Shown: positions 45,019-57,674 of the stretch, in pieces
How the letters are laid out: each line of letters opens with the position of its first letter
Position numbering within the stretch: position 1 is the first letter of the stretch
Origin: Ceratorhiza oryzae-sativae
Taxonomy: Eukaryota > Basidiomycota > Agaricomycetes > Cantharellales > Ceratobasidiaceae
Direction: 5' to 3'
Length of the DNA: 64,000 nucleotides
Assembly (NCBI GenBank): GCA_030998015.1
Contig: JARWMV010000012.1
Span: 1-64,000 of the forward strand
The notes under the pieces: generated by a model
Seen by the model: only the letters and a program-made list of their open reading frames with translations
Databases searched by the model: none
Told to the model about the DNA's origin: nothing
Made by a program: the position numbers and the translations under genes

Positions 45019-45669
45019 AGGCTATATTTTGTTATGCATGCAGTTCGCAAATAAGCACATCTACAACACCGTTGCATTGTTTACAATTTTGTAGGTGATT
45101 TTCATACTCTGCTCACACTCACCTTCTGGTGAATACTCCGTTCACGTGTCCATGACCACCACTCACATGCCGCTTTTCGACCATGTATCCGCTAGTTCAG
45201 CGCTCCTCCTTTTGCACAGCTCAATGACCCACATACCCGCTTTATGCTTCTCGTTAGATGTTAAGCCGATTTCATTGTGTGATACTTTGGCGCACCTTCT
45301 GCAGTGAAGCGTTTAACCCAGGAATAAGAAAGGCGCGACAACCACTCGATCACTCACATACTAGATTAAACAATTGCTATTTCGATTAGCGCACCCTCAT
45401 GGCGACTCCCTGAAACCAAACTTGCCACCTAGCATCCAATCCGGGTGTCATTAGCCTTACAGTAGGTTGAAAGATGTGCAACGTACCCAACGTGCGATTT
45501 CCGCTCGTATTTCGGACTGATAAATCACGGAACAGGGCCACATAGGACCACATATGAGATCCCCACTTGGACTCATGGGTCTGGACACTCACTCGCCCCT
45601 TGATCTCGTCATGCTCCTGTGCAAGGCGCAGTTAGCGCCGGTTGCCGTTGTAATGATGCATCTCACTTC
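45019..45669 (-). other. Further AG-NNN-GTRAGT sites right of the array
   Basis: The same pattern continues at 45019-45021 (CCT, donor GTAAGC), 45123-45125 (AAG), 45358-45360 (TAT) and 45667-45669 (GAA). A six-base version occurs at 45593-45598. Spacing here is wider (about 100-300 nt). Confidence 0.4.
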
Positions 45670-47068
45670 CTAGAACATAGTCAGAGGTCTCAGTCTCACC
45701 GGGCGAGGGTCGGCCGTAGTCTGTACGTACCGCAATTTGCCCAAAGTCGACGTTATCCCACGCTCTTCCGGACATAGTGTCGCGCGTGCTGTCGTGGTGC
45801 GGGGCACACTCTGTGTCACGAGGTTGTATTTGATCCCGCTGTTGCGTTACGTTGTTAACAACCTTGTGAGTTCTCAAGCGCCATGCCTCATTCCGCAACC
45901 CGACGTTTTTTGCCCCCGTTTGCACCATCACTCCTTTCATTCCTCTATCCTCAGAGAAGACAGGGCGCACTCCACGAGACAGAATGGGATCAAAAATTAG
46001 GTATTGTCGGCCAAGGTAGGAATGCAGACCCTCTTTCCCCCTGCAGTCACTGCACCAACGAAAGGTTCTGGAAACCCCTAAGAAACAGCCTTGCTATTTT
46101 GATCAGAAACTTACCAGAGATTCGCATGTGCCATCCCAGGTCCCACGACTTCCCTAAGTGGCCAATCAGAATCGGACTGAAAACAGTCTATTTAGTCATC
46201 TAGGTCAAAAAAGCTCTGGACACTTAAATGGGCCGTTTTAAGTACGTTTTGTTGGCAAGGCCATTTCCTGTGGAATTTGGGTATGTTTACATCTTAAAGT
46301 AAGCTGCTGTCCGTAGTCGAATACTCCCGTCAAGCCCAGTCCGTTGACTGTCACCGCCATGAGCGGAATTCTGTCTGACAGATACCTGTTGTGGCGTTGA
46401 ATCTCGTCTATGAGCTGGTGTTTTGAAGTATTCCATTCCCTTTGTCTGGGGCTTGAATCCGGTAAGCAGGGGAGAGGACTGGAAAGGAGGCATTCACTGT
46501 AGGAAGTGTCGGTATTTAACCTAAGTCCGCCCAAGGAATGTCCTTAAATCCATGATCGGACTTTAAATCAATACTCGACGGAAGGCCTTACAGTCCGGAC
46601 TAAATTCTCAGATATTAGGTAAGTTTTCTAGCTTAGTCAACAAAAACATGCAAATGGCCAGAAGAGTCCGGTAAAATGGATGTACTGTAAGTCCATGGAC
46701 TTATGCGAGCTCCCAAGTTGTATCTTCGTAAGTCTATGAATGGACTTTCAAGTATTCCTGCTCTGGCTATATTTAAATTCCGTATTTGAGGCGCATTGCC
46801 GGACTTTAGAAATGTCCGTGCTGGAATGTTTTCTCATGGACTTTGCCGAAACTCCGTTTGAGCTCACGGATTTGACTATATGCGTCGGAAAATAGTATAC
46901 TCGTATATTATCGTCAAACAACGGAATAGATATCGATCTCGTGAGAAACAGAGTCACGATCATCAGCGTCGTGGATGTTGAAAGGCGTGCATAGCAGGAA
47001 GACGGAAAAATAAGTGCGAAATGGCCCGTTTACAGACGGTTGTTCGTATGTATGATACTGCATTCGAC
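45670..47068. other. Region without a recognised gene
   Basis: A minus-strand frame at 45632-45970 (Arg/Asp-rich) could be a 5' exon of the chain to its left, but shows no domain. 46530-46960 is AT-rich with recurring GGACTT words. Nothing else is supported. Confidence 0.35.
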
Positions 47069-49245
47069 TACGCCTGCTTGTGCCAAGCCGAGCGACGAGG
47101 AGCGGGATTGGCGCCCTACAAAGCAGACATATTAGCGAAGTGATTTGTAAGTTTCAGTTACTCACCGGTGCCTCGCCTATGTGTGCTGAAACAATGCTCT
47201 CGCCAACGGCCTTAGCCTTGCCCTTTACCTTGCCAGCAGCCTGAGGTTGTCGCTTTAACCCTCCCTTCTTGCTGGATACTCCACCAGACTCGCCATCCAC
47301 TTCAACATCGGCGTGCATCTCTCCCTGGTTCAAGCACGATTCAGGTTCGGGTTCGGGCTCATGTTCGTGTTCAGGTTCGGGCGCAGGAACTGGTCGCTTG
47401 TTAGGCCTAACCCGCGTCTTATTCATAGCCGGCTGGGCGGCCTCGAGGGTTGTGGGGGCGTCGCCTGGGGATTCTGTGTTGCCGTCCGCCACCATTGAGC
47501 CCGCTTCATGCGCCTGCGATGCGCCGGCATGACCACCGCGATCACGACCGCGACCATTACTGTGACCAGGGCCACGACTAGTTCCACGTCCATGAGCATG
47601 TTTTGGATTGGGTACAGGGAGCGGGTCGGGCTCAGAAGCCGGGTCGTAGTCTGGATTTCGGGCCAGCTCGTCGATCAGATCTCGGTATATCGGCACGATG
47701 GATCGAGGTTTCTTTCCCTGTGCCCGGCTAGCAGCAATGGCCCGAAGCTTGTCCAGTTCGACAAGCGCAATCCTCAAGCCGCGCCAGACAATGAAGTCTG
47801 GACTAGGATCATGGATTGAAGCAGATACGGCAGCTTTGGAGGGAGTCGTTGAGGATGTGGTGTCGGCTGGTTCAGTCGTGGCCGGCTGGGGCTGGGGCTG
47901 GGCGGCAGGTTTAGACGTTGGCTGGTCATTCTCCTCGCTCATGTCAAAGTCACCACCATCATTGTCATCTGAATTTAGGATCGTGTTAGTGCATTAATGA
48001 TAACGCATAAATGGCATACCTTCTTCAGCAATGCCCATAATGATCGACGAGATAGCCATATCTTCTACTGTTGCCTGCATACTTGTGTCGAAAGCCTCAT
48101 CGGCGTTACTGTCCCCACTGGTTTCGATTGGTTGACGATCGACGACCAGAGGACCTTGAGCAACGTGCAAAACACCTGGGACGTGAAGGAGTTGTATGGG
48201 ATCGGACAGTGGTGAGTCATGGATAACTAGAGCAGGATTGCACCCAGGCATCTTGGTGGTGGCTAGTGTTGAGATGTATACGAATGGATTGGGAACAGCT
48301 GGGGAAAGATCATGCGCTGCTGGGCCTGGAGCAACAGGGTCGGGATTGTGGTTCGGATCGGGGGCAGCCACGCTAGGAGTGTCGGGGACAGCTGGTGTGG
48401 AATGACTCAAGGCTGAGCTCTGAGTAGGGTCGTGAGCGAGCGAGCATGGAATGGGCAAGGTGAGATTGCCCACCGTGGTGACTGGAGTATTCTGGGCGCT
48501 GTCCGCTGTTGATCCTTTGACTGGGACCAGGCCCTTCTTGGGTTTGGGCCCTCGCGGCTTGTGGGGTTTATCAACTGGCACTGAGACCTTGCCCGATGCG
48601 ATGTCGTGAGCCTCCTTGATCCTCTTGCTTTCGATACCAGACCTGTATCGAAGGAGCACTATGAAGAGTGCATGGATACACCAGTAGCCGTGACCATGGT
48701 ACGCTTCAAAATCCTTACGAGCGGCAACAAACTAAGATATAATACTTCTTAGCTTGGCTCAAAAAACACTCCAGGTGTACTCACCTTGCGTACACAGAAC
48801 TTCATGATGTCCTTGTCTGACTGCTTAGTGTATGATTGTGTCAAATCCACTGCATGTGTACGAGCAAGTACAAGTCTTCCCAATTCCTTCAAGACATTTA
48901 AGTTGCACTCTTTCATAAATAGAATAAAAAGCGCACTCGAAACTTGGTGTAGTCTGCGTTGCTCATCTGCATACTGTCTTGCAGCTGATATCCTTCGCTG
49001 GGCCCACGGCCAGGTGTGCCACCTGGCGCTGGCTTAATGACCAATCCGAGGGGTTCAGAGTACTGGGGGATACCAGGGTAGCAGTGCTTTCCGGCCGGTT
49101 GACTTGACTGCCCATGTTCAACAGCTAGGAAAACTGTAAGCCTTGGTATACACTACAGAATAGAGCATGTAATACGTACTGGGAGGTTGTAATGGGACAC
49201 CCCCGTAGTTTTTTATTGTGTCTTTAGGCGTGAATGGAGGAACAG
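47069..49245 (-). CDS. Multi-exon hypothetical gene (agaricomycete family of unknown role)
   Basis: Minus-strand exons supported by GT-AG signals and frame: 47115-47069 (ends TAG), 47968-47166, 48731-48020, and about 49030-48785; introns are 50, 51 and 53 nt. An earlier piece (FTPKDTIKNYGGVPLQPP near 49235-49180) splices to TVEHGQSSQPAGKHCYPG, but the frame changes near 49030, so an intron or indel is unresolved. The conserved-looking core is helical (LHQVSSALFILFMKECNL, VDLTQSYTKQSDKDIMKF, GYWCIHALFIVLLRY). The rest is a Pro/Glu/Asp-rich tail with WRGLRIALVELDKLRAIA. I recall such cores in repeated agaricomycete hypothetical genes but know no function. Confidence 0.6.
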
Positions 49246-50611
49246 CAGAGGTGTGAGGGGAGCAGGGAGGGGCGAAACAACAAGAAATGCCAGTTGTTGT
49301 ATGCTAAGGCAAAATGGCAGGCTAAAATGGACCTGAATGTGACAGACAGGGACTTAGTGCGAGGGAACTCAATTGAAGCTGCTGAATGAAAGTCTGTGGG
49401 AGGATTTACTAGAAGTCCAGCAGAGAGCCCCGCCACTGTGCCTGGACTTACTACAAGTCTGAGCAAATCCGCTAGTAGATGGGATAACTCAGCTGGTAGG
49501 ATGCTACTAGTACCAGGGTTAATGATGGGTCTGAATCGATTTGTGCCATCAGTTTTGCACGAATAAGTTGGCTTGAGGGTGAAGTGGGGGGTGCACATCA
49601 GAGTGAGTTATTTTCCTGTGAAGAATTGGTATGATCTTAATGAATAGTTTTTTGTAAGATGATTAAGGCATACCATGCGAAAGATACCATTTTTCTCCAT
49701 TTAATGAGCTCTTAAAATTACACTTGTGATAGGTTTCATAAAAAAAAAACCCCTTTTGTTGGGTTGCATGAAACACCAATCTGCTTGCAATGAGCATAAT
49801 TCTGTTAATCTCCTGACATACAGTATACCATTCGAAAGCAGTGAATTTTCTCTATTTACTGGTATATACAGCATATCAATGTGGTGAGTTTGAGTGCCAG
49901 GTATACAGTTTGGGACAAAACCATTTGCAGTGATTGAAGTTCTGACTTTGAATGCTAATAACTTGAGACACAACACATGCAACCACATGTATTTAGTACT
50001 GTTCGATAGCTGTACATCTGAGCTACAAAATGAATATATATGTAACTTGTTACATTTTGTGGTCTTGGAGATAACCTTAAGACAAAAAAGACAGTACATG
50101 CAAGCAGTTTTGTCCCCAGTTTCATAATCTGCATGTTTCCCCAACATGTTTGAAACTACTAGGTCTGGTGATCTGCAGCATTTTGGGCAGTCTATGTACA
50201 GCATATATACCACATATAGCCTTGAGATTCATAACAAACTAGTTGCCTAGGTGTGCCCCCTCCACTCACTCAGGATCAAATTGACTCTGTGCTTTCACTA
50301 CATGATTCTGGCCATAAACATTCTCAAATTTGAGCTAGGCTGACAATTTTGTCTGCTTCTATTACAAAAATATGTGCTATGTATCACCCAGACCTCTGCA
50401 AATCAAAGGGTGGGTGTCATCACAAGCTGAATCCAACAGAAATTCACAATGCTGTTTAGCTTGTAACCAACCATAACTCAGTCTCTACCTGGAAGGCCAT
50501 CCAATTGCTCTGCAATCTTACAGGGCAGTCCATAGATTGTAAAACTGTGCATTGCACACTGAAGGGGCCAGGTTTAAGGCCATTTAAGGGCACTAAAAAC
50601 CAAGGCATACA
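49246..50611. other. AT-richer region without a recognised gene
   Basis: A 171-codon minus-strand frame (49701-50213) has Cys-rich but unrecognisable content and lacks CpG, so it may be old repeat sequence. Nothing else is supported. Confidence 0.35.
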
Positions 50612-51265
50612 TGTCACAACCTCTGAAAGTGGTTGTTGGACTTTGCTTTACAAGTGGCTAATGCCCTTACTGGGTCTGGACTATGTCCTGACTACTGCTG
50701 ATCTGTGGCACATCTGGGCCTGAGGCCTTCTGTGTGTCTACTGTCTCATGGCTTGACACTGTATGCACTTATGAGCTTGTGGCTGATGGATACCTGTTGC
50801 TGAGTAAGCAACTGTGGACAGCAGTTAAGTCAGATGCTTAGTGCTGGGGCTTGCAATGTGGCCTTGACTCAAGGCCCTTCTAGCTGTTGCCTAAGCTAAT
50901 AAGTCAGCTAGGGACTGGTTTTCACACAAGGTGCTTTAGAGGGGAATTGGCAAGGTAGAGCAAGCTGGGGTAGACTGGCTTGCTCTTCATGCTTTTATAC
51001 TATTCTAACCAAGGGAGTGACTAAGCATACATGCAGGATGAGTAAGAAAGAATGGTGGTGATCAGTCAGCCAGTTACTAATAATAGTAGCATGAGTAAGG
51101 CAAATGGCAGTGATCAGTAAGCAAGAGACTAATAACATGACAAGGCTCAGTAAGCAGGTGGAGGTGCTTACTCATGAGAGGAAGGTGGTCAAGCCACAAG
51201 ATGAAAAAGGTAGCCAAAGGAAACATGATGGTTAGCTGCAAGACCTTTGATTGTGGCTCATGACA
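50612..51265 (-). repeat. 3' LTR of Gypsy B (A family)
   Basis: 654 bp, reverse complement of the Gypsy A LTR: ends TGTCACAACC... and ...GGCTCATGACA. It is followed by the reversed polypurine tract (TTGCCCCCCTCTTA). Confidence 0.88.
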
Positions 51266-51752
51266 TTGCCCCCCTCTTATGGTGAGTCTTAGGGGACCCT
51301 TAGACAAACAAAACATAAGATTGACCATCATTTTTATTTTTATTAAAGAGTCCAAACTAGAAAAGGAAAAGATATTGTCCATATACAAAAATGCTAGAAG
51401 GAGGGGAGCTCTGTGATTATAACCCAAGATTCTTTGTACTCCTTTTGCTCCTCCAGGGCCCCCCCAGCTTCAGCACACTCCTCCTGCAGGAACTCTAAGT
51501 ACTCCCTAGGTGCCCCTTGTTTATGAGCCTGTTTGTACTCACACTCCAAGGATTTGTATTGTGCTTGGGCCTCTTCTCCTACTGGGGTGTCTGAGCCCAA
51601 GCACAGGCTGTTGATCACCTGCTCAGGTACTTGTTCATGGTCCCAGGCCTTTTAGTCAAGCCAGTTCCAGAGGTCTTCTTTGGTCATGACCTCCTTCTTT
51701 GCCACCTCCATTATTTCCTGTGTTGAAAGGACCTTTAGGATGTGGTGGTACC
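51266..51752 (-). pseudogene. Gypsy B extra 3' ORF (A-type ORF3), interrupted
   Basis: The minus strand encodes the same coiled-coil-like tail as Gypsy A ([42 protein letters not shown]), ending LPSF-stop as in A. One stop replaces Gln near 51650. It is cut at 51752 by Gypsy C, and 60637-60685 continues it ([13 protein letters not shown]). Its presence in two elements shows it is a family feature. Confidence 0.75.
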
Positions 51753-52272
51753 TGTCATGGCCTAGACCATGACACGGATTTTATTATGATTTTCATATAT
51801 TTTATAAATCTCTCTTTTTCATATTTTTGGATAAGTCCTGTTTAAATTGGGTATATGCATAGAATTACTTACATGATCACGTGACCTTGTTGTTGTTTAC
51901 ATTCTGTTTGTACCTTCTGGAATATTCTGTTACATGGCACCATTCTCACATTGTACAATAGTTGTCTTGCACCACATGTGTATTTGATATAGCTCATAGT
52001 ATGAATATATAAGGGAGAGTCTGAGAGCCTTAAGCCTCAGAACTCAACCTCCTGTTGTATCCCCTCTACTACCTGTGTGACCTACCAGTCCATAGTCCCT
52101 GCCCAGTCCTCTTAAGGACAAGTGCACCTACTCATACATCCTTGCGTCTTATTGCACCTTCACTGCGTGTCCTACCTTAGGCATTGTCAGTAAAGCCTCT
52201 GGCATCACTGCCCATAGGCTTGTCATCACCACTTAGGTGTTTGACATTACTGTTCAGGTTGTAGCTCTGACA
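51753..52272 (+). repeat. 5' LTR of Gypsy C
   Basis: 520 bp, TGTCATGG...CTCTGACA. The first 22 bases form a near-perfect palindrome (TGTCATGG / CCATGACA). TATATAAG at 52006-52013; the probable RNA start AGAACTCAACCT is at 52039, 33 nt from the TATA box. Confidence 0.9.
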
Positions 52273-52274
52273 TT

Positions 52275-52286
52275 AGGTCAAGTTCT
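52275..52286 (+). other. Self-priming primer-binding site of Gypsy C (decayed)
   Basis: AGGTCAAGTTCT starts two bases after the LTR. Its reverse complement AGAACTTGACCT differs from the RNA start AGAACTCAACCT only at TG versus CA. Both are one-step decay products of CG, so the ancestral match was probably perfect. Confidence 0.55.
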
Positions 52287-52636
52287 TCCTCATCACTCAG
52301 GATTGAGACGTACCCCTGTACTAGCCTACTGTGAAACAGAGAAAGGCTTGGACCACATAATAATCAAAAGCGGAAAGAGACTATCCAGTAACAGGTGTCT
52401 ACAAGGCAGACAGTACCTATCACCCAACCCTAGGACTCTTGTCCATCACTGCATGTGTTGCAGACAGCAAACTACCCGCTTGCAAAAAAGACACTCTATA
52501 TCATGCCTGTCAACGGCTTGTTGATTAGTTGTAGTCATTGTTCAATGCTAGGTAGCAGAGCAGCCACAGTGTTTGAGAGTGAAAATCCTGGCTTCAAGAG
52601 CACCCACCATACTTGGCTATCCCACTTCCTTTTTTA

Positions 52637-53559
52637 GCTATGTCCACACCAAACCCTGCCCCCACTTGGATTCAGTTTGATGCCACTCAGATTCAAGTAC
52701 CCACCGATCCAGCCAACCTATTAGCATTCACCCACACAATCAAGGATGCACTGATCACAATAAATAACAATCTTGCGGTATTCATCAATCAACAGTCAGC
52801 CAAACTATCCACTATCAACACCACTCTCCAAAACCACAATACAAGCCTATCTAACCTTGACACAAATGTAGTTGTGCTCCAGGCTGCAGTCCAAGCACCT
52901 GGCACAAGCACCTCCATTGCGTGTACTTGAGCACCCAAGTTATCAGCACCTGCTAAATTTGATGGTTCAGATAAAAACAAAGCGGTATCCTTCAGGGTTG
53001 CAGTGGCCCATTATTTGCAGACTTCCTATCCCTCTGCGACTGCTGATGAGCAGATCGCTTACATCATTTCCTGCCTGGATGGCAAAGCCCATGAATGGCT
53101 GGAACCCTACCTGGAAGATGACATCATCAATGGCAATCCAGTCACTTGGCTCCACAATGTCAATGATTTCTGGACCCAATTTAACGCTTGTTGGAATGTC
53201 ACCAACAAGACTGAAAATTTCAGGGCAAAATTCAAGTTGCTCAAACAAAAGAATTTGGTCCAAGAATACTTTAAAGACTTCCAGACATATTCCCAGGGTC
53301 TTGGCTACAATGATGCATCTCTTCGCAATCACTTCTACAATGGTCTCACAGTCAAAATCAAGGAGTTCCTTGTGGCCCAAGATTACAACCACATGGCTGC
53401 CAACGTCACTTTGCAAACCCTTGCAGACAAGGCACTCAGAATCGATCAGCATATTGAGTCGTTCCAGGCACAAAATCCATCCTCCAAATCTTCCTCTTCC
53501 AATGTGGCTAGCACCTCTACCAAAGCTTCCACCTTGCCATCAACAGCTCCTCCCAAAGG
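52637..53559 (+). pseudogene. Gypsy C gag, N-terminal part
   Basis: ATG at 52637 (MSTPNPAPTW). Helical N-terminus; a TGA at 52928 interrupts before APKLSAPAKFDG. Capsid core follows (AVAHYLQTSYPSA, HEWLEPYLEDDI, FRAKFKLLKQKN, YNDASLRNHFYNGL). It is cut after APPK by LTR D1 at the AAAGG target site. The reading continues, after re-inversion, at 56362 on the minus strand with GQAREKMSVGEK. Confidence 0.8.
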
Positions 53560-54865
53560 TGTTACAGGTCAGGGTACACTTGGATATCTAGAGCTTAAGC
53601 AAATGTAGATATGTTAGTATACACTAATCGTACTCAATACTTCTTAGACTAGAGTAAGAAGGCTCAAAGTAGTTGCAATGTGATCAAGTAACACTCAAGG
53701 TAGTCTTAATCTTTCACAGTGTAAACTGACTAATTTATAGGTATAAAGAGCAAGACTACTATGCTCAGGTTCCCTTAGATATCTTAAATGTAGTTCAGCC
53801 CTAGTTGCTTGGACTAACTGATACTAATCTTAATACTAGACTTAAGCAATAGCTTATAGGATAGATGGTGGGCTGCCTAATGCGTGTACTTCCTCAGCTA
53901 CAGGTACTTAGATTTCCTCTAATAGCTGGTACTTAATGTCATGCTCAATCAGGCAATATTGTATCCTTATATATCTCTGTATATAAGATACAATGACTCA
54001 GACAGTATATAACTAATATGGTACTTTATTCCTCAGTACTAGTTATATAAGAAATCACACACAGACAAGAGAAATAGAAAGAGAAAAGAAACCAATAACT
54101 GGTCTGGGTTGAGTAGAGGAGGGAAGGTGGTCTGGAAGGGCCTCAGAGGAGGTCCTTTTATACCCTGAGGAGGGCATTCCAGAGCCAAATAGATACATGC
54201 ATGCCAGTGCGATCATCAAAAGAGGGTACTGCTATACTTGGGGTACACCCTAGCCCAGTATAGGATAAAAGAGTAAAGACAGGGTGCGGATCAAAGGCAT
54301 TGATGCATCTGAGACCTGCTATTGGCTTGTAGATCATATTATCATAGTATATACATGTAATGAATGGAGGCTACATCTCAGTGAGTCATAAAGTGAGTCA
54401 GAGAAGCTTCTGGATCAATTTGGGAAGCTCTCCTGACTCACTGGAGTCATTAGATCTTGATTGATGGTCCAGTAAGATTCTAATGATCTTCGGCCATTCC
54501 GGCGCGAGGATCCGGTGGATCGCGACGATCTTCGGGCAGCAGATACCGCCGAAGATTAGCTATCGATAGAGCACAAGATCGCTTTGATAGCGTAAGCGGT
54601 TGCCGAGATATGAGCGATGCGAGGTTGTAATCAATATCTCCTCATAAGAGGAAATATCGCAACCTCTATATCTCCCTGAGTTCTTAAGATAAAATCACGA
54701 TAAAATATGCGTTGGAAAGAGGAGATTTTGTACTATTTAATGGAACACAAATAGTACAATTTCAAACACATACAGATTCATTTAATTTCAAGAAAAACTA
54801 CAGAGGCATCGCTTGAGGTTGGCAGAGCAGACTAAAATAATAGAAAATGTTAGTGATCCATAACA
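53560..54865 (-). repeat. Solo LTR D1
   Basis: 1306 bp, reverse orientation, ends TGTTACAGG... and ...CCATAACA. Left flank AAAGG (53555-53559, gag site), right flank CCAAG (54866-54870, RT site): the flanks do not match each other. Nearly identical to D2 at 56368-57674. Confidence 0.9.
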
Positions 54866-56367
54866 CCAAGTATTCAAATAGACCATATTTCGTTTTAAAC
54901 ACTGTTTTCCATTCATCTCCTTCTTTAATTCTGACCAGATTATAGCCAGATTTAAGGTCCAGAGTTGTGAATACGCATGCTCCTCTCAATTTCTCTACCA
55001 AGGTGGAAATGAGAGGTATGGGATACGTGTTTTGTACTGTGTTGGAATTGAGCAAACAATAATCAACACACATCCTTCTTTTGCCATTCTTTTTAGGAAC
55101 AAAGATTACTGGAGAGCTGTATTGTGATTTGGAGGGCCTGATTAACCCTTTGTCCAACTGCTCTTTGAGTATTCTTCTTAATTCCTCATCATCTGAAGGG
55201 CGAAGGGGGTATACCGGTCCTTTTACTGGTGCGTTTTGATCCTTGAGGATGATCTCAAGGTCATATGGATGGTGAGGAGGTAACTCCGTCACTTTGTCCT
55301 CAGAAAATATGTCTGTATAGTCTTGGAGTTCCTCTGGGATGCCTTCAAGTGATTTTGATACCACAACACCTCCAGGGTCCCTAGGGATGCCTTCAAGAGG
55401 TTGGTAAGCCTTGACACCCCCTAGGTTTTTGTCGAATGGGTCAATGACACCACCAACATTGCCAAGAACTACATTAGAAGCAGGAACACAGTTTTTTATA
55501 CAAAAGTTTGAGTCAAAGGTAACACGTTTATTTGGCCAGTCAATATTTGGATTATGTAATTTGAGCCACAACATTCCTAGTACTAAGGTGTGTCTACCTA
55601 TGTCTGCTACATTACAAATCAATTGTTCCTTATGACTGCCTATTTCTAAAATAAAAAAACATTCTGTATCAACAATACCAGAACAGATTTCACAACCATT
55701 GATAACTTTTAATTTTTTTGGATTTTTCTTTTTATAAGTGGGTATTTGATATTGTTTAACTAGGTGTGGGTGTATAAAGCATGAGGATGCACCTGAGTCA
55801 ATCATGGCCCAACCATGCATGGTTTGCATACGGTTGATGCTTTTATTTTCTGGAGTGTGGATGGGGCTTGAGATGCAACAAAATATATATTCAAAGGGGA
55901 TATGTTGTCTACAGCATATATCTCAAAGTCCGTACAGGTTTCGCTTGATACATTTGCTCCATCAATGTTCAAGCATCCTTGTTTTCCGACTCATCACCAG
56001 AAAGGGAAGTGGCTTGCCCAGAATAGGGTTTAGAGGGACAAGCACTAGAGTAATGGCCACGACCACCGCAAGTCCTGCATATAACAGGTTTTTTTCCTTT
56101 CCCAGCTGAATCTAGATCCATGGGTCCAGGACCAGACCCTTTGGCCAGGGTAGGAGCCAAGGGAGCAACAACAATCAGATGCGAATCTTTTTGGATTTGT
56201 TTGAAGGTAGTTTCTTCAGATGATCTGTCATTCCATTTGATTGTGGGAATCAACTGTCCTTTGGTGTTGTGGTTTATAGCTGAAATTGTTCCTTTGCAAG
56301 CCTTGCCATCTGGACCAAGCATGTACACCTTTTCCCCAACAGACATCTTTTCCCTGGCCTGGCCTTT
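54866..56367 (-). pseudogene. Gypsy C gag C-term, protease and RT N-half (inverted)
   Basis: On the minus strand from 56367: gag tail (EKMSVGEKVYMLG; CCHC knuckle CRTCGGRGHYSSAC), then protease WAMIDSGASSCFIHPHLV with intact DSG, LGMLWLKLHNP, then RT fingers and palm (PVYPLRPSDDEELRRIL, IFVPKKNGKRRMCVDY, TTLDLKSGYNLVRIKEGD) to KYGLFEYLV, where the D insertion cut RT. The codons continue exactly at 57680 on the plus strand (MPFSLCNAP). A short frame gap lies near 55830-55968. Confidence 0.88.
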
Positions 56368-57674
56368 TGTTATGGATCACTAACATTTTCTATTATTTTA
56401 GTCTGCTCTGCCAACCTCAAGCGATGCCTCTGTAGTTTTTCTTGAAATTAAATGAATCTGTATGTGTTTGAAATTGTACTATTTGTGTTCCATTAAATAG
56501 TACAAAATCTCCTCTTTCCAACGCATATTTTATCGTGATTTTATCTTAAGAACTCAGGGAGATATAGAGGTTGCGATATTTCCTCTTATGAGGAGATATT
56601 GATTACAACCTCGCATCGCTCATATCTCGGCAACCGCTTACGCTATCAAAGCGATCTTGTGCTCTATCGATAGCTAATCTTCGGCGGTATCTGCTGCCCG
56701 AAGATCGTCGCGATCCACCGGATCCTCGCGCCGGAATGGCCCGAAGATCATTAGAATCTTACTGGACCATCAATCAAGATCTAATGACTCCAGTGAGTCA
56801 GGAGAGCTTCCCAAATTGATCCAGAAGCTTCTCTGACTCACTTTATGACTCACTGAGATGTAGCCTCCATTCATTACATGTATATACTATGATAATATGA
56901 TCTACAAGCCAATAGCAGGTCTCAGATGCATCAATGCCTTTGATCCGCACCCTGTCTTTACTCTTTTATCCTATACTGGGCTAGGGTGTACCCCAAGTAT
57001 AGCAGTACCCTCTTTTGATGATCGCACTGGCATGCATGTATCTATTTGGCTCTGGAATGCCCTCCTCAGGGTATAAAAGGACCTCCTCTGAGGCCCTTCC
57101 AGACCACCTTCCCTCCTCTACTCAACCCAGACCAGTTATTGGTTTCTTTTCTCTTTCTATTTCTCTTGTCTGTGTGTGATTTCTTATATAACTAGTACTG
57201 AGGAATAAAGTACCATATTAGTTATATACTGTCTGAGTCATTGTATCTTATATACAGAGATATATAAGGATACAATATTGCCTGATTGAGCATGACATTA
57301 AGTACCAGCTATTAGAGGAAATCTAAGTACCTGTAGCTGAGGAAGTACACGCATTAGGCAGCCCACCATCTATCCTATAAGCTATTGCTTAAGTCTAGTA
57401 TTAAGATTAGTATCAGTTAGTCCAAGCAACTAGGGCTGAACTACATTTAAGATATCTAAGGGAACCTGAGCATAGTAGTCTTGCTCTTTATACCTATAAA
57501 TTAGTCAGTTTACACTGTGAAAGATTAAGACTACCTTGAGTGTTACTTGATCACATTGCAACTACTTTGAGCCTTCTTACTCTAGTCTAAGAAGTATTGA
57601 GTACGATTAGTGTATACTAACATATCTACATTTGCTTAAGCTCTAGATATTCAAGTATACCCTGACCCGTAACA
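56368..57674 (+). repeat. Solo LTR D2
   Basis: 1307 bp, forward orientation, TGTTATGG...GTAACA. TATAAAAGG near 57075. Left flank CCTTT (56363-56367, complement of the gag site AAAGG), right flank CTTGG (57675-57679, RT site). It differs from D1 at only a few positions, for example near the outer end. Confidence 0.9.

Noticed and set aside
47269..48405. Plus-strand frames in the 47-48 kb region
   Set aside because: They are antisense to the spliced minus-strand gene and reflect its Pro/Glu/Asp-rich composition.
53560..57674. DNA transposon with 1.3-kb terminal inverted repeats
   Set aside because: The arms start TG and end CA, carry a TATA box, and their 5-bp flanks pair crosswise. The interior is inverted gag-pol of Gypsy C, so they are solo LTRs.
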